Assembly: GCA_017458125.1 (NCBI GenBank)
Contig: JAFTGB010000028.1
Span: forward strand, 1-64,000
Direction of reading: 5' to 3'
DNA: 64,000 bases
Source: Prevotella sp.
GTDB lineage: Bacteria; Bacteroidota; Bacteroidia; Bacteroidales; Bacteroidaceae
A program made the translations under genes and the position numbers. This document shows positions 7,442 to 16,357 of this stretch, in pieces; the first letter of the stretch is position 1, and each line of letters starts with the position of its first letter. The notes under the pieces were generated by a model. The model did no database searches. It had not been told where the DNA came from and was given only the letters and a program-made list of their open reading frames with translations.

Positions 7442-10400
7442 ATGATGAAAAAAGTTGTATTATGTTTGATAGCCGTGGCCTGCACATCAGGAGTGCTGGC
7501 CGCTGAGGTCAGCGAAGACCAGGCTATGGAGAAGGCCAGGACTTTCCTGGCACAACAGTTGAGCGGCACACGCCGTGCTGCAGCCAACCTGACATTGCAC
7601 CCGGCACCGACAGGCATCCGGCAGTTGCATGCCTTCAATGCCGACGACGGCGGCTTCGTCATCGTGTCGGCCAGCGACCGCACGGAGAGCGTGCTGGGCT
7701 TTTCCACCACCGGCCGTTTAGACGGCACAATGCCGCCCGCCATGCTGGCACTGATGCAGAGTCTGGGCGACCAGATAGCCGACGTGGAGCAGGGCGACGC
7801 CGGTGACGGTCTGGACTTGCCGGAAGGCTTCCTGAGCGTGAGGGCGTCAGTAGATCCGCTCATTCCGTCGAAGTGGGGGCAGGAATATCCTTACAACAAC
7901 CTGACGCCGACCGCTGAGAACAACGAGGGGAAGACCGTCCACTGTCCTACGGGCTGTGTGGCCACGGCCATGGCCATGGTCATGAAGTATTACGAGTGGC
8001 CGCAAGGTCCCACGGCGGCTCTGCCCGCCACAGCGCAGCAGGCGGCCTTGCCTGCCGTGACCTTCGACTGGTCCTCGATGACCGACACCTACAGCAGGCA
8101 GTCGCCGAAGGCAGCGTGCGATGCCGTTGCCACGCTGATGCAGTATTGCGGCAGTGCCATCAAGATGAACTACGAGTGGGACCTGTCGATGTCAGACACA
8201 GCACCCTGCGCTTTCGGTCTGATACGCTACTTTGGCTATGACAGCGAGACGATACTGATGACGCGCCGTCCGTTTGTGACGGAGTGGGAGTGGCAGGACC
8301 GCATCTACCAGGAACTGGCCGACAAGCGCCCCGTCATCTGTGGCGGTGACGGTCATGAGTTTATCATTGACGGCTATAAGAGCGGCGACTATTTCCACAT
8401 CAACTGGGGATTTGACGGCGACAAGGATGCCTACTTCCAACTGTCCATAGCCGAGAATTACTCGACGAAAAAGAAGGCGGTAGAATATTTCCCTTACGAC
8501 ATGCTGACGGGCGTACAGCCCACCAAGAAGCCCTACACTCAGGAGGAAGTTCTCAAGACACTGGGCTTGATACTGACTGACGACACCCCGCTGGAACTGC
8601 AGCGCACGGGCGACAGCGACTTCCCGGAAGTGAAAGTACGCATGACGGTCAAGAACTATACCAGCGAGGTACGCACCAACACCTTCGACTCGGGGCTTGG
8701 ACTCTTCGATAAAGACGGCAAGCTGCTGAAGGTGAGCGAGGCCTCTACCGGCAATGAGCTGAAGCATGATGCATGGCTCGAAGACCAGCGCGTAGGCATG
8801 GCCTTCGGACAGGGGCTCCCCGACGGGCTCTACACGCTAACTCCCGTCAGCCGTGTGACAGGAAGTAGCGAGTGGCTGAGCAACGACGATGTCAGGAGCA
8901 TCTACATCATAGCCGACATCCGTGGCGGGAAACTGACGCTGTCCGTCCGTCCACGCGACTTCCAGTTGAAGGTAAACAGCATCAACTTCTCGGGCAGCAT
9001 GACCACGGGCAGCGAGGTGACGGCAGTGGCTAACGTCACCAACCGCAGTGCCTACGACTTTGACGCCATACTGATCCTGGCAGCCGACAGAAGCGGAAAG
9101 CTGGATGGTGCAAAGACACTGCGCCAGCAGTTCCAGCCCATTCCGGCAGGAAAGACCGTTGACGTTACTTTCAAGTTCACCGTCAACGAGCCTGACACGT
9201 ACCAGGCCTGTCTGGTTTATGACATCTTCATGCTGGGCGAGCGGGTACCGATGACCATCGCCGCTGCCGAGGCAAAGGGCAGTGACGACGTGGCACTGGA
9301 GAAAGATGTGGAACTGAAGAACACACGGCTCATCGAACAGACTGACGAGACCAAGCATTTTGAACTGGAGGGCCGTGAACTGAGTGGCTTTGTCACAGTC
9401 AAAAACCCAAGTGCTGCGAATGCCTACGAGGGTGCTTGCGAAATCAACCTCATGGTGTCCTCCGTGACGGCTGACGGGCGGGAAGAAAATGAACTGGCGG
9501 AAAACCTGTTCAAAGGGACCGTCGCCCTGGCTCCCGGCGAAAGCAGGCAAATTCCCGTCGCCTACAACCAACTGGAGCCCGACAGGACGTACAGCCTAAC
9601 TGCGTTTTGCTCGTATAACAATGACCTCGCCAACGATCCGACTTTTGTCAGCATGACGCTGAAGACCACTTACGGCATCACTGCCTACAAGGCCGACCGC
9701 TCCTTTGTATCCTATGCCAAGACAGACCATTTCACCGTCCCGGAAGATGCCTTGGCGGTTGAGCTGGACCATACCGGTGTGACCAAGGTGACGCCCAACG
9801 CCAACCCCAACTGTCTGTACTTCATAGACGATAGCATGGCAAAGCCCGAGGGACTGGAGAACAGCAATGTCATCGTCTACTCCAACAGCGAGTTTATAGC
9901 CGAGACGCTGACGCTGGCCGACGGCTACGGCTTCATGGCTCCCTACGAATTCAAGGCCAAGAGCGTCAGCTACCGGCGCGTCTTCACCGAGGCTGAGCAA
10001 AACAGCTACACCACCATGGTGCTGCCCTTCGACGTCGAGAAGTGTGAAGCCGGTGGCGAGCCGTGTACGCTGGAGCTGTTGCAGTTTGGCGGCGACATGG
10101 CAGGCAAGGCCTATTTCTCCCCCGTCCAGGGAATGCCACAGTTCGGACTGCCTTACCTGGTGCGCCTGAACACTGCCACGTCGCAAAAGGATGCCGTCGT
10201 CTTCTCGGCCAAGGACCAGGTGATTTGTGACACCATCACGGCGCTTGCTGCCGGCCGCTACGAGATGAAGGGCACCTACGTGAAGGAGCAGTACACCCAG
10301 CGAGAGAGCTTCAACTTTGCCGATGGCAAGGGCGGCTCCGTCATTCCGCTGACCACCACCGGTACTCCGTTCCGGGCCGTCATCCAAGCCATCGGCATGC

Positions 10401-10573
10401 CTACCAACTACGAGTGGCTGGCCATCGATACCACGACTCTTACAGCCATTGATGCTCCACGGTACACACCCGCCGACAGCGCACAGCCCTATTATAACCT
10501 GAACGGTCAGCGCGTGGACATGCCCCGACAGGGTGTCTACATCAGAAACGGCAGGAAAGTAGTGATGAAATGA
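7442..10573 (+). CDS. Secreted C10-family (streptopain/interpain-type) cysteine protease
   Basis: A 1043-aa secreted protease. The signal peptide covers about residues 1-21 (ending VLAAE), followed by a propeptide with the family's FVIVSASDRTESVLGFS segment. The catalytic domain carries Cys172 in CPTGCVATAMAMVMKYYEWP and His305 in GGDGHEFIIDGY, followed by the HINWGFDG tryptophan motif, all as in SpeB and Prevotella interpain. About 650 residues of beta-rich accessory domains follow, and the protein ends with PYYNLNGQRV...GVYIRNGRKVVMK, a tail shared with other secreted proteins here and likely a sorting signal. It is much longer than SpeB (about 400 aa) and somewhat longer than interpain. 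The start is 7442 because an upstream ATG lies before the -7 box. The role is probably extracellular protein degradation. Confidence 0.9.
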   Translation: MMKKVVLCLIAVACTSGVLAAEVSEDQAMEKARTFLAQQLSGTRRAAANLTLHPAPTGIRQLHAFNADDGGFVIVSASDRTESVLGFSTTGRLDGTMPPAMLALMQSLGDQIADVEQGDAGDGLDLPEGFLSVRASVDPLIPSKWGQEYPYNNLTPTAENNEGKTVHCPTGCVATAMAMVMKYYEWPQGPTAALPATAQQAALPAVTFDWSSMTDTYSRQSPKAACDAVATLMQYCGSAIKMNYEWDLSMSDTAPCAFGLIRYFGYDSETILMTRRPFVTEWEWQDRIYQELADKRPVICGGDGHEFIIDGYKSGDYFHINWGFDGDKDAYFQLSIAENYSTKKKAVEYFPYDMLTGVQPTKKPYTQEEVLKTLGLILTDDTPLELQRTGDSDFPEVKVRMTVKNYTSEVRTNTFDSGLGLFDKDGKLLKVSEASTGNELKHDAWLEDQRVGMAFGQGLPDGLYTLTPVSRVTGSSEWLSNDDVRSIYIIADIRGGKLTLSVRPRDFQLKVNSINFSGSMTTGSEVTAVANVTNRSAYDFDAILILAADRSGKLDGAKTLRQQFQPIPAGKTVDVTFKFTVNEPDTYQACLVYDIFMLGERVPMTIAAAEAKGSDDVALEKDVELKNTRLIEQTDETKHFELEGRELSGFVTVKNPSAANAYEGACEINLMVSSVTADGREENELAENLFKGTVALAPGESRQIPVAYNQLEPDRTYSLTAFCSYNNDLANDPTFVSMTLKTTYGITAYKADRSFVSYAKTDHFTVPEDALAVELDHTGVTKVTPNANPNCLYFIDDSMAKPEGLENSNVIVYSNSEFIAETLTLADGYGFMAPYEFKAKSVSYRRVFTEAEQNSYTTMVLPFDVEKCEAGGEPCTLELLQFGGDMAGKAYFSPVQGMPQFGLPYLVRLNTATSQKDAVVFSAKDQVICDTITALAAGRYEMKGTYVKEQYTQRESFNFADGKGGSVIPLTTTGTPFRAVIQAIGMPTNYEWLAIDTTTLTAIDAPRYTPADSAQPYYNLNGQRVDMPRQGVYIRNGRKVVMK

Positions 10574-10643
10574 AAACGGCGGCTTTTGCCAACTCTACCT
10601 TACATTATTTATAATGGTTAGCAAAAAAGTGCTAAATGTTCTA

Positions 10644-10664
10644 TACTCAATGTTCAATGTTCAA
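10644..10664. repeat. Heptamer tract (3 units)
   Basis: TACTCAA, TGTTCAA and TGTTCAA in register, just upstream of the pgk promoter. Confidence 0.5.
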
Positions 10665-10674
10665 TGTTTTTTCG

Positions 10675-10682
10675 TACCTTTG
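10675..10682 (+). promoter_or_regulatory. -7 box of pgk, TACCTTTG
   Basis: TACCTTTG about 63 nt upstream of the pgk ATG, leaving an AT-rich leader. Confidence 0.75.
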
Positions 10683-10745
10683 TGGTTCAGAAAAGACAAA
10701 TGACTAAATAGTAATATTGAAAATCATTAAATTGTAAATTACATT

Positions 10746-12017
10746 ATGACTATCAACGAAATGAACTTTGCCGGTAAGAAGGCAATCGTACGTGTAGACT
10801 TCAACGTACCCTTAGACGAGAATGGTAAGATAACCGACGACACCCGCATCCGCGGCGCACTGCCCACGCTGAAGAAAATCCTGGCTGACGGTGGTGCCAC
10901 GATCATCATGTCGCACATGGGTAAGCCCAAGGGCAAGGTGGACATGAAGAAGAGTCTGGGCCAGATTCGCGAGGCCGTGGAGAAGGCATTAGGCGTTCCC
11001 GTGGCTTTCGCCCCCGACTGTGCCAAGGCCCAGGAGGCTGCAAAGAACCTGAAGATGGGCGAGGCCCTGCTGCTGGAGAACCTGCGCTTCTATCCCGAGG
11101 AGGAGGGCAAGCCCGTAGGTGTCGAGAAGGGTACTCCCGAATACGACGAGGCCAAGAAGGCCATGAAGCAGAGCCAGAAGGAGTTTGCCAAGACGCTGGC
11201 CAGCTATGCTGACTGCTACGTGATGGACGCCTTCGGCACCGCTCACCGCAAGCACGCCTCAACGGCTGTCATCGCCGACTACTTCGATGCAGACAACAAG
11301 ATGCTGGGTCTGCTGATGGAGAAGGAGGTACAGGCCGTCGACAACGTGCTCTCGAACATCAAGCGCCCGTTCGTAGCCATCATGGGTGGCTCAAAGGTAT
11401 CGTCGAAGATTGGTATCATCGAGAACCTGTTAGGCAAGGTAGACAAGCTCATCCTCTGCGGTGGCATGACCTACACCTTTGCCAAGGCTCACAACGGCGA
11501 GATTGGTGACTCTATCGTTGAGTTGGACAAGCTCGATGTAGCACTGGGCGTAGAGGAGCTGGCCAAGAAGAACGGCGTAGAGCTCGTCTTAGGTACCGAC
11601 TGCACCGCCACCAACGGTCTCGACTTCGACACCATGACCGTGAAGCCCGGCTCAGAAATCATCAACTGCCCCAGCAACAAGGTTCCCGCCGGTTTCGAGG
11701 GTGTCGACGCCGGTCCTGAGAGCCAGAAAGCCTTCAAGGAGGCCATCAAGGACGCCAAGACCATCCTGTGGAACGGTCCTGCCGGCGTCTTCGAGTGCGA
11801 CGACTTCACTGCTGGCAGCCGCGCCATTGGCGATGCCATTGCAGAAGCTACCAAGGAGGGTGCCTTCTCGCTCATTGGCGGTGGCGACTCTGTGGCTTGT
11901 GTCAACAAGTTCGGACTGGCCGACCAGGTGAGCTACATCTCTACCGGCGGCGGCGCACTGCTTGAGGCTATCGAGGGCAAGGTGCTTCCCGGTGTGGCAG
12001 CTATCAAAGGTGAATAA
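10746..12017 (+). CDS. pgk: Phosphoglycerate kinase
   Basis: A 423-aa cytosolic glycolytic enzyme that transfers phosphate between 1,3-bisphosphoglycerate and ADP. The N-terminal substrate loop [10 protein letters not shown], the segment SHMGKPKG, the hinge/ADP-binding [11 protein letters not shown] and the C-terminal catalytic loops NGPAGVFE and GGGDSVAC are all present. The length fits the slightly long Bacteroidota form. It appears to be transcribed alone from the TACCTTTG promoter; the lipoprotein gene 118 nt downstream may be read through. The last codons (AAIKGE, stop) form part of a 43-bp tandem repeat that extends past the gene. Confidence 0.97.
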   Translation: MTINEMNFAGKKAIVRVDFNVPLDENGKITDDTRIRGALPTLKKILADGGATIIMSHMGKPKGKVDMKKSLGQIREAVEKALGVPVAFAPDCAKAQEAAKNLKMGEALLLENLRFYPEEEGKPVGVEKGTPEYDEAKKAMKQSQKEFAKTLASYADCYVMDAFGTAHRKHASTAVIADYFDADNKMLGLLMEKEVQAVDNVLSNIKRPFVAIMGGSKVSSKIGIIENLLGKVDKLILCGGMTYTFAKAHNGEIGDSIVELDKLDVALGVEELAKKNGVELVLGTDCTATNGLDFDTMTVKPGSEIINCPSNKVPAGFEGVDAGPESQKAFKEAIKDAKTILWNGPAGVFECDDFTAGSRAIGDAIAEATKEGAFSLIGGGDSVACVNKFGLADQVSYISTGGGALLEAIEGKVLPGVAAIKGE

Positions 12018-12105
12018 GCTTTGATAAGGTGCAAAAAAAGCAGCTATCAAAGGTGAATAAGCTTTGATAAGGTGCAAATAAAACAGCTATCAAAGTTGAA
12101 TGAAT
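11998..12105 (+). repeat. 43-bp tandem repeat across the pgk stop codon, with embedded hairpins
   Basis: Copies at 11998-12040 and 12041-12083 differ at only two or three positions, and a third partial copy starts at 12084. Each full copy holds a perfect 8-bp inverted repeat, TATCAAAG/CTTTGATA, around a 9-nt loop containing the TAA. The hairpins have no U-tract. Because each copy carries the end of pgk, the array looks like a local duplication of the gene's 3' end. Confidence 0.85.
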
Positions 12106-12135
12106 TTAAGAAGTTAATAAAAGAAGGTGAAAAAG

Positions 12136-13038
12136 ATGAAATATCTTTTTATTCCTACACTGATGGTCGCACTGCTGGTAACAGCGTGCGGCCATCGTGC
12201 TAACAATGGCACGAACGGAGACGGCGACTCCACCGCTGTCGCCACCAGTTTCCTGACCGACAGCATCAGCATAGAGAGCGAAGACTCTATGGCCATCATC
12301 AAGGTCAGCGTCCAGTGGCCCACCAGCGGCAACGACTCTCTGGTGACAGCCATCCGCAAGTACGTGTGCGAAGAGCTGCAAAGCAGCCTGATACAGGAGG
12401 GAGAGCCCGAGTTCAAGTATTACGACGACGGACAGGAAGCCGTCCAGGCACTTGTCGACACCGCGTATAACGAGTTGACCGCCGCGTGGAAAGAATCGAA
12501 AGGCAACGGCATTCCCACCGACACGCCCTATGGATGCTACGTGAAGATTAACAAACTGGAAGAGACTGACCAGTATGTCACCTACATCGCCAACCACGAA
12601 GGTTTTCAGGGAGGTGCCCACGGCTATGCCGCGTCGTCATACCAGACCTTCCGCAAGCGCGATGGTCTGCGCATTGGCTATCAGACGAAGTTCAACCGGG
12701 AGACGGAGCAGTTCGAGAAGCAGAACCAGAACCTGTTCAAGGACCCCCAGTCGCCCAAACTCGCCCAGCTCATCAAGGAGGGCGTGCGCAGCTACTTCAA
12801 GGAGTGTGGAGAGAACGTGGCCACCGATGAAGCCCTGTTAGAAGAACTCATCGGTGTGAATAGTGCGGACAGCATCCCCCTGCCCAGCAATGCGCCCAGC
12901 TTCACCAAGAACGGGCTGGCGTTCGTCTATCAGCAGTACGAGATTGCGTCATACGCCGTAGGCATGATCAACTTCGACGTTCCCTACGACAAGATACGTC
13001 CGCTGCTGACCAAAGAAGCCGCTGAGCTGATAAAATAA
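12136..13038 (+). CDS. DUF3298-containing lipoprotein (RsiV-like fold)
   Basis: A 300-aa predicted lipoprotein: MKYLFIPTLMVALLVTACG gives a lipobox with Cys18. After a low-complexity Thr/Asp linker comes a DUF4163/DUF3298-type domain with the characteristic HEGFQGGAHGYA motif. Related folds occur in RsiV, the lysozyme-sensing anti-sigma factor, but no anti-sigma segment is present here, so regulation of that kind should not be assumed. An in-frame GTG nine bases upstream is an alternative start; the ATG gives a better signal peptide and follows AAGAAGG. The protein probably sits in the periplasm, anchored to a membrane. Confidence 0.8.
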   Translation: MKYLFIPTLMVALLVTACGHRANNGTNGDGDSTAVATSFLTDSISIESEDSMAIIKVSVQWPTSGNDSLVTAIRKYVCEELQSSLIQEGEPEFKYYDDGQEAVQALVDTAYNELTAAWKESKGNGIPTDTPYGCYVKINKLEETDQYVTYIANHEGFQGGAHGYAASSYQTFRKRDGLRIGYQTKFNRETEQFEKQNQNLFKDPQSPKLAQLIKEGVRSYFKECGENVATDEALLEELIGVNSADSIPLPSNAPSFTKNGLAFVYQQYEIASYAVGMINFDVPYDKIRPLLTKEAAELIK

Positions 13039-13058
13039 AACGATTACGTTTAAAAATT

Positions 13059-13086
13059 GTAAATGGCAAATCGTAAATCGTAAATT
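13059..13086. repeat. Heptamer tract (4 units)
   Basis: GTAAATG, GCAAATC, GTAAATC and GTAAATT in the gap after the DUF3298 gene, running up to the next promoter. Confidence 0.6.
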
Positions 13087-13091
13087 ATTAG

Positions 13092-13099
13092 TATCTTTG
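13092..13099 (+). promoter_or_regulatory. -7 box, TATCTTTG
   Basis: TATCTTTG 29 nt upstream of the 84-aa gene. It probably drives the four-gene set through the zinc dehydrogenase. Confidence 0.65.
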
Positions 13100-13128
13100 C
13101 ATCACGAAAACCATTCAAACAAACGAAT

Positions 13129-13383
13129 ATGAGCAAGAAATTTGTGATTGGAGACCGCACCAAGGACGAGTGGATCTCCGTGCTGGACAGAGCAAACAAG
13201 AAAATTGAGTTTACCAACCACCTCGCATCAGCCAAGGAATTCAAGGGTTTCGAGGATACCAAGGCTGAACTGAAAGCGCTGCAGGAGGAAACTGCGGGTT
13301 ACTTCAACGACCTGCAGGTCTACATTCTGGACGACGACAACAAGGCTCACCGTCCCGACGAGCGCGACATGATGCCGTGGTAA
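13129..13383 (+). CDS. Hypothetical protein, 84 aa
   Basis: I do not recognise this family. It is a small, charged, soluble protein without signal peptide or membrane segment. Predicted mostly helical (residues 10-70), it ends in a conserved-looking acidic/basic tail HRPDERDMMPW. It has its own TATCTTTG box and is the first gene of a co-directional series leading into an aldo/keto reductase 39 nt downstream, separated by a heptamer tract. It could be a small partner of that pathway or an independent housekeeping protein. Codon usage matches the neighbours, and the start has no in-frame competitor. Confidence 0.7.
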   Translation: MSKKFVIGDRTKDEWISVLDRANKKIEFTNHLASAKEFKGFEDTKAELKALQEETAGYFNDLQVYILDDDNKAHRPDERDMMPW

Positions 13384-13411
13384 GTAAAGAGTGAAGAATT
13401 AAGAATTTGCT
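13384..13411. repeat. Heptamer tract (about 4 units)
   Basis: GTAAAGA, GTGAAGA, ATTAAGA and ATTTGCT fill the short gap before the aldo/keto reductase gene. Confidence 0.45.
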
Positions 13412-13422
13412 ACCGCTCACAG

Positions 13423-14370
13423 ATGAAATATCGCAAATTAGGAAAGACAGGGATAGAGGTGTCGGAGCTGGGCTTCGGCGCCTCTTCTTTGGGTGGGGTG
13501 TTCCACAGCTTCAATGAGAACCGTGGCATCGACGCCGTCTTTGCCGCCGTGGAGGCTGGCATCAACATCATTGACGTGTCGCCCTACTACGGCCACTACA
13601 AGGCAGAAACCGTGTTAGGCAAGGCTCTGAAGGACATACCGCGCGACCGTTTCTTCCTGTCGACCAAGGTGGGCCGCTACGGAAAGGACGGCGTGAACAC
13701 GTGGGACTATTCGGCCCGCCGCGCCAAGGAGAGTGTCTATGAGAGTCTGGAGCGTCTGCACATCGACTATATCGACATCATCAACGTGCACGACATCGAG
13801 TTTCAAGGACGTATGGAGGGCGGACTGCAAAAGGTGGTCGACGAGACCCTGCCGGCCCTGCACGAGCTGAAGGCTGAAGGCGTGGTGCGCCATGTGGGCA
13901 TCACCGACCTGCAGTTAGAGAACCTCCAGTGGGTCATCGAGCACGCGGAACCGGGAGCCGTTGAGAGCGTGATGAACTTCTGCCACTACTGCCTCTGCGA
14001 CGACAAACTCACCGACTATCTCGACTTCTTTGAAGAGCGCGGCATTGGAGTGCTGAGTGCATCGCCATTCTCGATGGGACTGCTGACGGAGCGCGGCGTA
14101 CCCGACTGGCACCCCGCACCCAAAGCACTGGTGGAAGTATGCCGTCAGGCGGCTGACTACTGCAAAGAGAAGGGATACCCCATAGAGAAACTGGCCATGC
14201 AGTTTGCCTGTTCCAATCCTCGCATCGCCTCCACGGTGTTCAGCACTACACGACCGGAAGCCATCAAGACCAACCTGTCGTACATAGAGGAGCCGATGGA
14301 CGAGACGCTTGTCCGGGAAGTTCGCAACATCATAGGCAACCAACAGCGCGTCAGCTGGGCCAACACTTGA
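13423..14370 (+). CDS. Aldo/keto reductase, sugar-dehydrogenase-like
   Basis: A 315-aa NAD(P)-dependent TIM-barrel oxidoreductase. The catalytic tetrad is visible: Asp and Tyr in NIIDVSPYYGH, Lys in FFLSTKVGRYG and His in IDIINVHDIE. The sequence resembles the L-galactose/L-fucose dehydrogenase branch rather than the general reductases. It stands 15 nt upstream of an amidohydrolase-2 gene and a zinc alcohol dehydrogenase, which suggests sugar to lactone oxidation followed by lactone hydrolysis. The sugar is not determined; L-fucose, L-galactose and D-arabinose are all possible. Family confidence is high, substrate confidence low. Confidence 0.88.
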   Translation: MKYRKLGKTGIEVSELGFGASSLGGVFHSFNENRGIDAVFAAVEAGINIIDVSPYYGHYKAETVLGKALKDIPRDRFFLSTKVGRYGKDGVNTWDYSARRAKESVYESLERLHIDYIDIINVHDIEFQGRMEGGLQKVVDETLPALHELKAEGVVRHVGITDLQLENLQWVIEHAEPGAVESVMNFCHYCLCDDKLTDYLDFFEERGIGVLSASPFSMGLLTERGVPDWHPAPKALVEVCRQAADYCKEKGYPIEKLAMQFACSNPRIASTVFSTTRPEAIKTNLSYIEEPMDETLVREVRNIIGNQQRVSWANT

Positions 14371-14385
14371 GTCAGTTCATAGTTT

Positions 14386-15297
14386 ATGAGTCCTATCATC
14401 GACGCACACGCCCACTTGTGGCTGAACACAGACACCGTGGTGAACGGTTCCCCCATTCACCAGCTGGAACCCAACCGCAGTCGCTCGCTGTTCTTCGGCG
14501 AGGAGCGGCAGATGCTGCCGCCTTTTATGACCGACGGCCAGAATACGGCAGAGCGCTTCCTCTCGAACATGGATTATGCGCAGGTGTCAGCAGCCGTCAT
14601 CACTCAGGAGTTCATTGACGGACTGCAGAACACGTATCTGCATCAGGTGCAGGAGCGCTGGCCCGACCGCTTCTTCTGCTTCGGCATGCCGGAGTTGAGG
14701 AAGGCTGGGTTCCTCGATGAAGCCAGAAGCCTCATCTGCAGCGGATTTAAGGGCATCAAGGTTCCTGCCGCGCGGTTGCCGCAGCAGTTCCTGACAGAAG
14801 AGATGATGAGTCTCTTCCTCGAGATGGAAGTGCACGGGACGATTCTTGGCATTGAGCTGATGGACGGCGACGCCCAGGTGGGGCAGATGAAGGAAGTCCT
14901 GCAGGAGTGTCCCAACCTGAAAGTGGCCATCGGTCACTTCGGCATGGTGACGCGACCAGAATGGATGAGCCAAATCAGACTGGCCCACCATAAGAATGTC
15001 TACGTCGAGAGCGGCGGCATCACATGGCTCTTCAACGACGAATTCTACCCCTTCCCCTCAGCCATACGGGCCATCAAGCAGGCTGCCGACGAGGTGGGAA
15101 TGGAAAAACTGATGTGGGGCTCGGACTATCCGCGCACCATCACGGCCATCACCTACCGCATGTCGTACGACTTTGTGACAAAGAGCAAGGAACTGACCGA
15201 CGACGAGAAACGGCTGTTTCTCAGCGACAACGCCAAGCAGTTCTTCGGCTTTAGCCAGCTGAAAGAGCTGCCCTACATCAAAAACATGAGTGAATAG
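14386..15297 (+). CDS. Amidohydrolase family 2 protein (possible sugar lactonase)
   Basis: A 303-aa TIM-barrel metal-dependent hydrolase. The N-terminal metal motif IIDAHAHLW, a central VAIGHFGM and the C-terminal WGSDYPRT identify the amidohydrolase-2 family, which includes L-fuconolactonase and decarboxylases such as ACMSD. No signal peptide, so cytosolic. Placed directly after an aldo/keto reductase and before a zinc dehydrogenase, a lactonase role is the simplest reading, but a decarboxylase or other hydrolase cannot be excluded. The start ATG has no better upstream alternative. Confidence 0.82.
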   Translation: MSPIIDAHAHLWLNTDTVVNGSPIHQLEPNRSRSLFFGEERQMLPPFMTDGQNTAERFLSNMDYAQVSAAVITQEFIDGLQNTYLHQVQERWPDRFFCFGMPELRKAGFLDEARSLICSGFKGIKVPAARLPQQFLTEEMMSLFLEMEVHGTILGIELMDGDAQVGQMKEVLQECPNLKVAIGHFGMVTRPEWMSQIRLAHHKNVYVESGGITWLFNDEFYPFPSAIRAIKQAADEVGMEKLMWGSDYPRTITAITYRMSYDFVTKSKELTDDEKRLFLSDNAKQFFGFSQLKELPYIKNMSE

Positions 15298-15322
15298 TAA
15301 CAGAAATCATTATTATAATAAG

Positions 15323-16342
15323 GTGAAAGCAATACAGATTACCGAACCACGAGTGATGAAGGTCGTGGAGATGGACCGCCCCAGCTGCGGTGCCAACGAA
15401 GTATTATTGAAGATAGAGTACGTAGGTTTCTGCGGCAGCGACCTGAACACCTACCGCGGTCTGAACACGATGGCCAAGCCCCACGTCATTCCCGGACATG
15501 AAATTGGTGCTGAAATCATAGGCATGGGACCTGACGTTCCCAACACCCTGCGCAAGGGGATGAAGGTGACGGTGAACCCCTACACCAACTGCGGCGTATG
15601 CCCTGCCTGTCGCAGCCGCCGCTATAACGCCTGCGAGCACAACGAGACGTTAGGCGTGCAGCGCGACGGTGCCATGCGCGAGTACATCGCACTGCCCTGG
15701 CAGAAGATTATCCCCGTGGGCGACATCACTACCGAGCATGCCGCACTGATAGAGCCGATGAGCGTAGGTTTCCACGCCGTCAGCCGTGCCCAGGCCGTCG
15801 ACACCGACGTAGTCATGATTATTGGCTGCGGCATGGTGGGCGTGGGTGCCGTCATCCGCTCGCTGTTGCGCGGTGCCAAGGTCATCGCCTGCGACGTGGA
15901 CGACGAGAAGCTGAAGATTGTGAAGCAGCTCGGTGCCGACTTCACCATCAACACCGCCACGGAGAACGTACACGAGCGGCTGATGGAGCTGACGGACTCT
16001 ATGGGGCCGAACATCGTCATCGAGGCTGTGGGCTCACCCCAGACCTACCAGATGGCTGTCAACGAGGTCGCATTCTGCGGCCGTGTCATCTGCATCGGCT
16101 ACTCGAAGAAAGACGTAGAGTTCACCACCAAGTATTTCGTACAAAAGGAGCTTGACATTCGCGGTTCACGCAATGCACTGCCCGAGGACTTCGACGGTGT
16201 CATCCGTTATCTGAAGAAATACAACCCGCCTTACAACGTGCTGACCTCCGGAATTGTCAGCCCCGAGGAGGCCGAGGAGGCCATGAAGCAGTGGGATGCC
16301 AACCCCGCCAAGGTGTTCCGCATCCTTGTTAAGTTTGCATAA
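15323..16342 (+). CDS. Zinc-dependent alcohol/polyol dehydrogenase (MDR family)
   Basis: A 339-aa medium-chain dehydrogenase. The catalytic zinc site is in YVGFCGSDLNTYRG and PGHEIGAE; the structural zinc site has four Cys in NCGVCPACRSRRYNACE; the NAD-binding motif is IIGCGMVGVGA. The closest family types are L-idonate, galactitol-phosphate and L-threonine-like dehydrogenases. I prefer the GTG at 15323 because homologues begin VKAIQITEP-like; an ATG at 15290 would add 11 residues and overlap the upstream gene by 8 nt. As the last gene of the set, it may act on a later intermediate of the same sugar pathway. Confidence 0.88.
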   Translation: MKAIQITEPRVMKVVEMDRPSCGANEVLLKIEYVGFCGSDLNTYRGLNTMAKPHVIPGHEIGAEIIGMGPDVPNTLRKGMKVTVNPYTNCGVCPACRSRRYNACEHNETLGVQRDGAMREYIALPWQKIIPVGDITTEHAALIEPMSVGFHAVSRAQAVDTDVVMIIGCGMVGVGAVIRSLLRGAKVIACDVDDEKLKIVKQLGADFTINTATENVHERLMELTDSMGPNIVIEAVGSPQTYQMAVNEVAFCGRVICIGYSKKDVEFTTKYFVQKELDIRGSRNALPEDFDGVIRYLKKYNPPYNVLTSGIVSPEEAEEAMKQWDANPAKVFRILVKFA

Positions 16343-16357
16343 CGACAGACACAAAGC

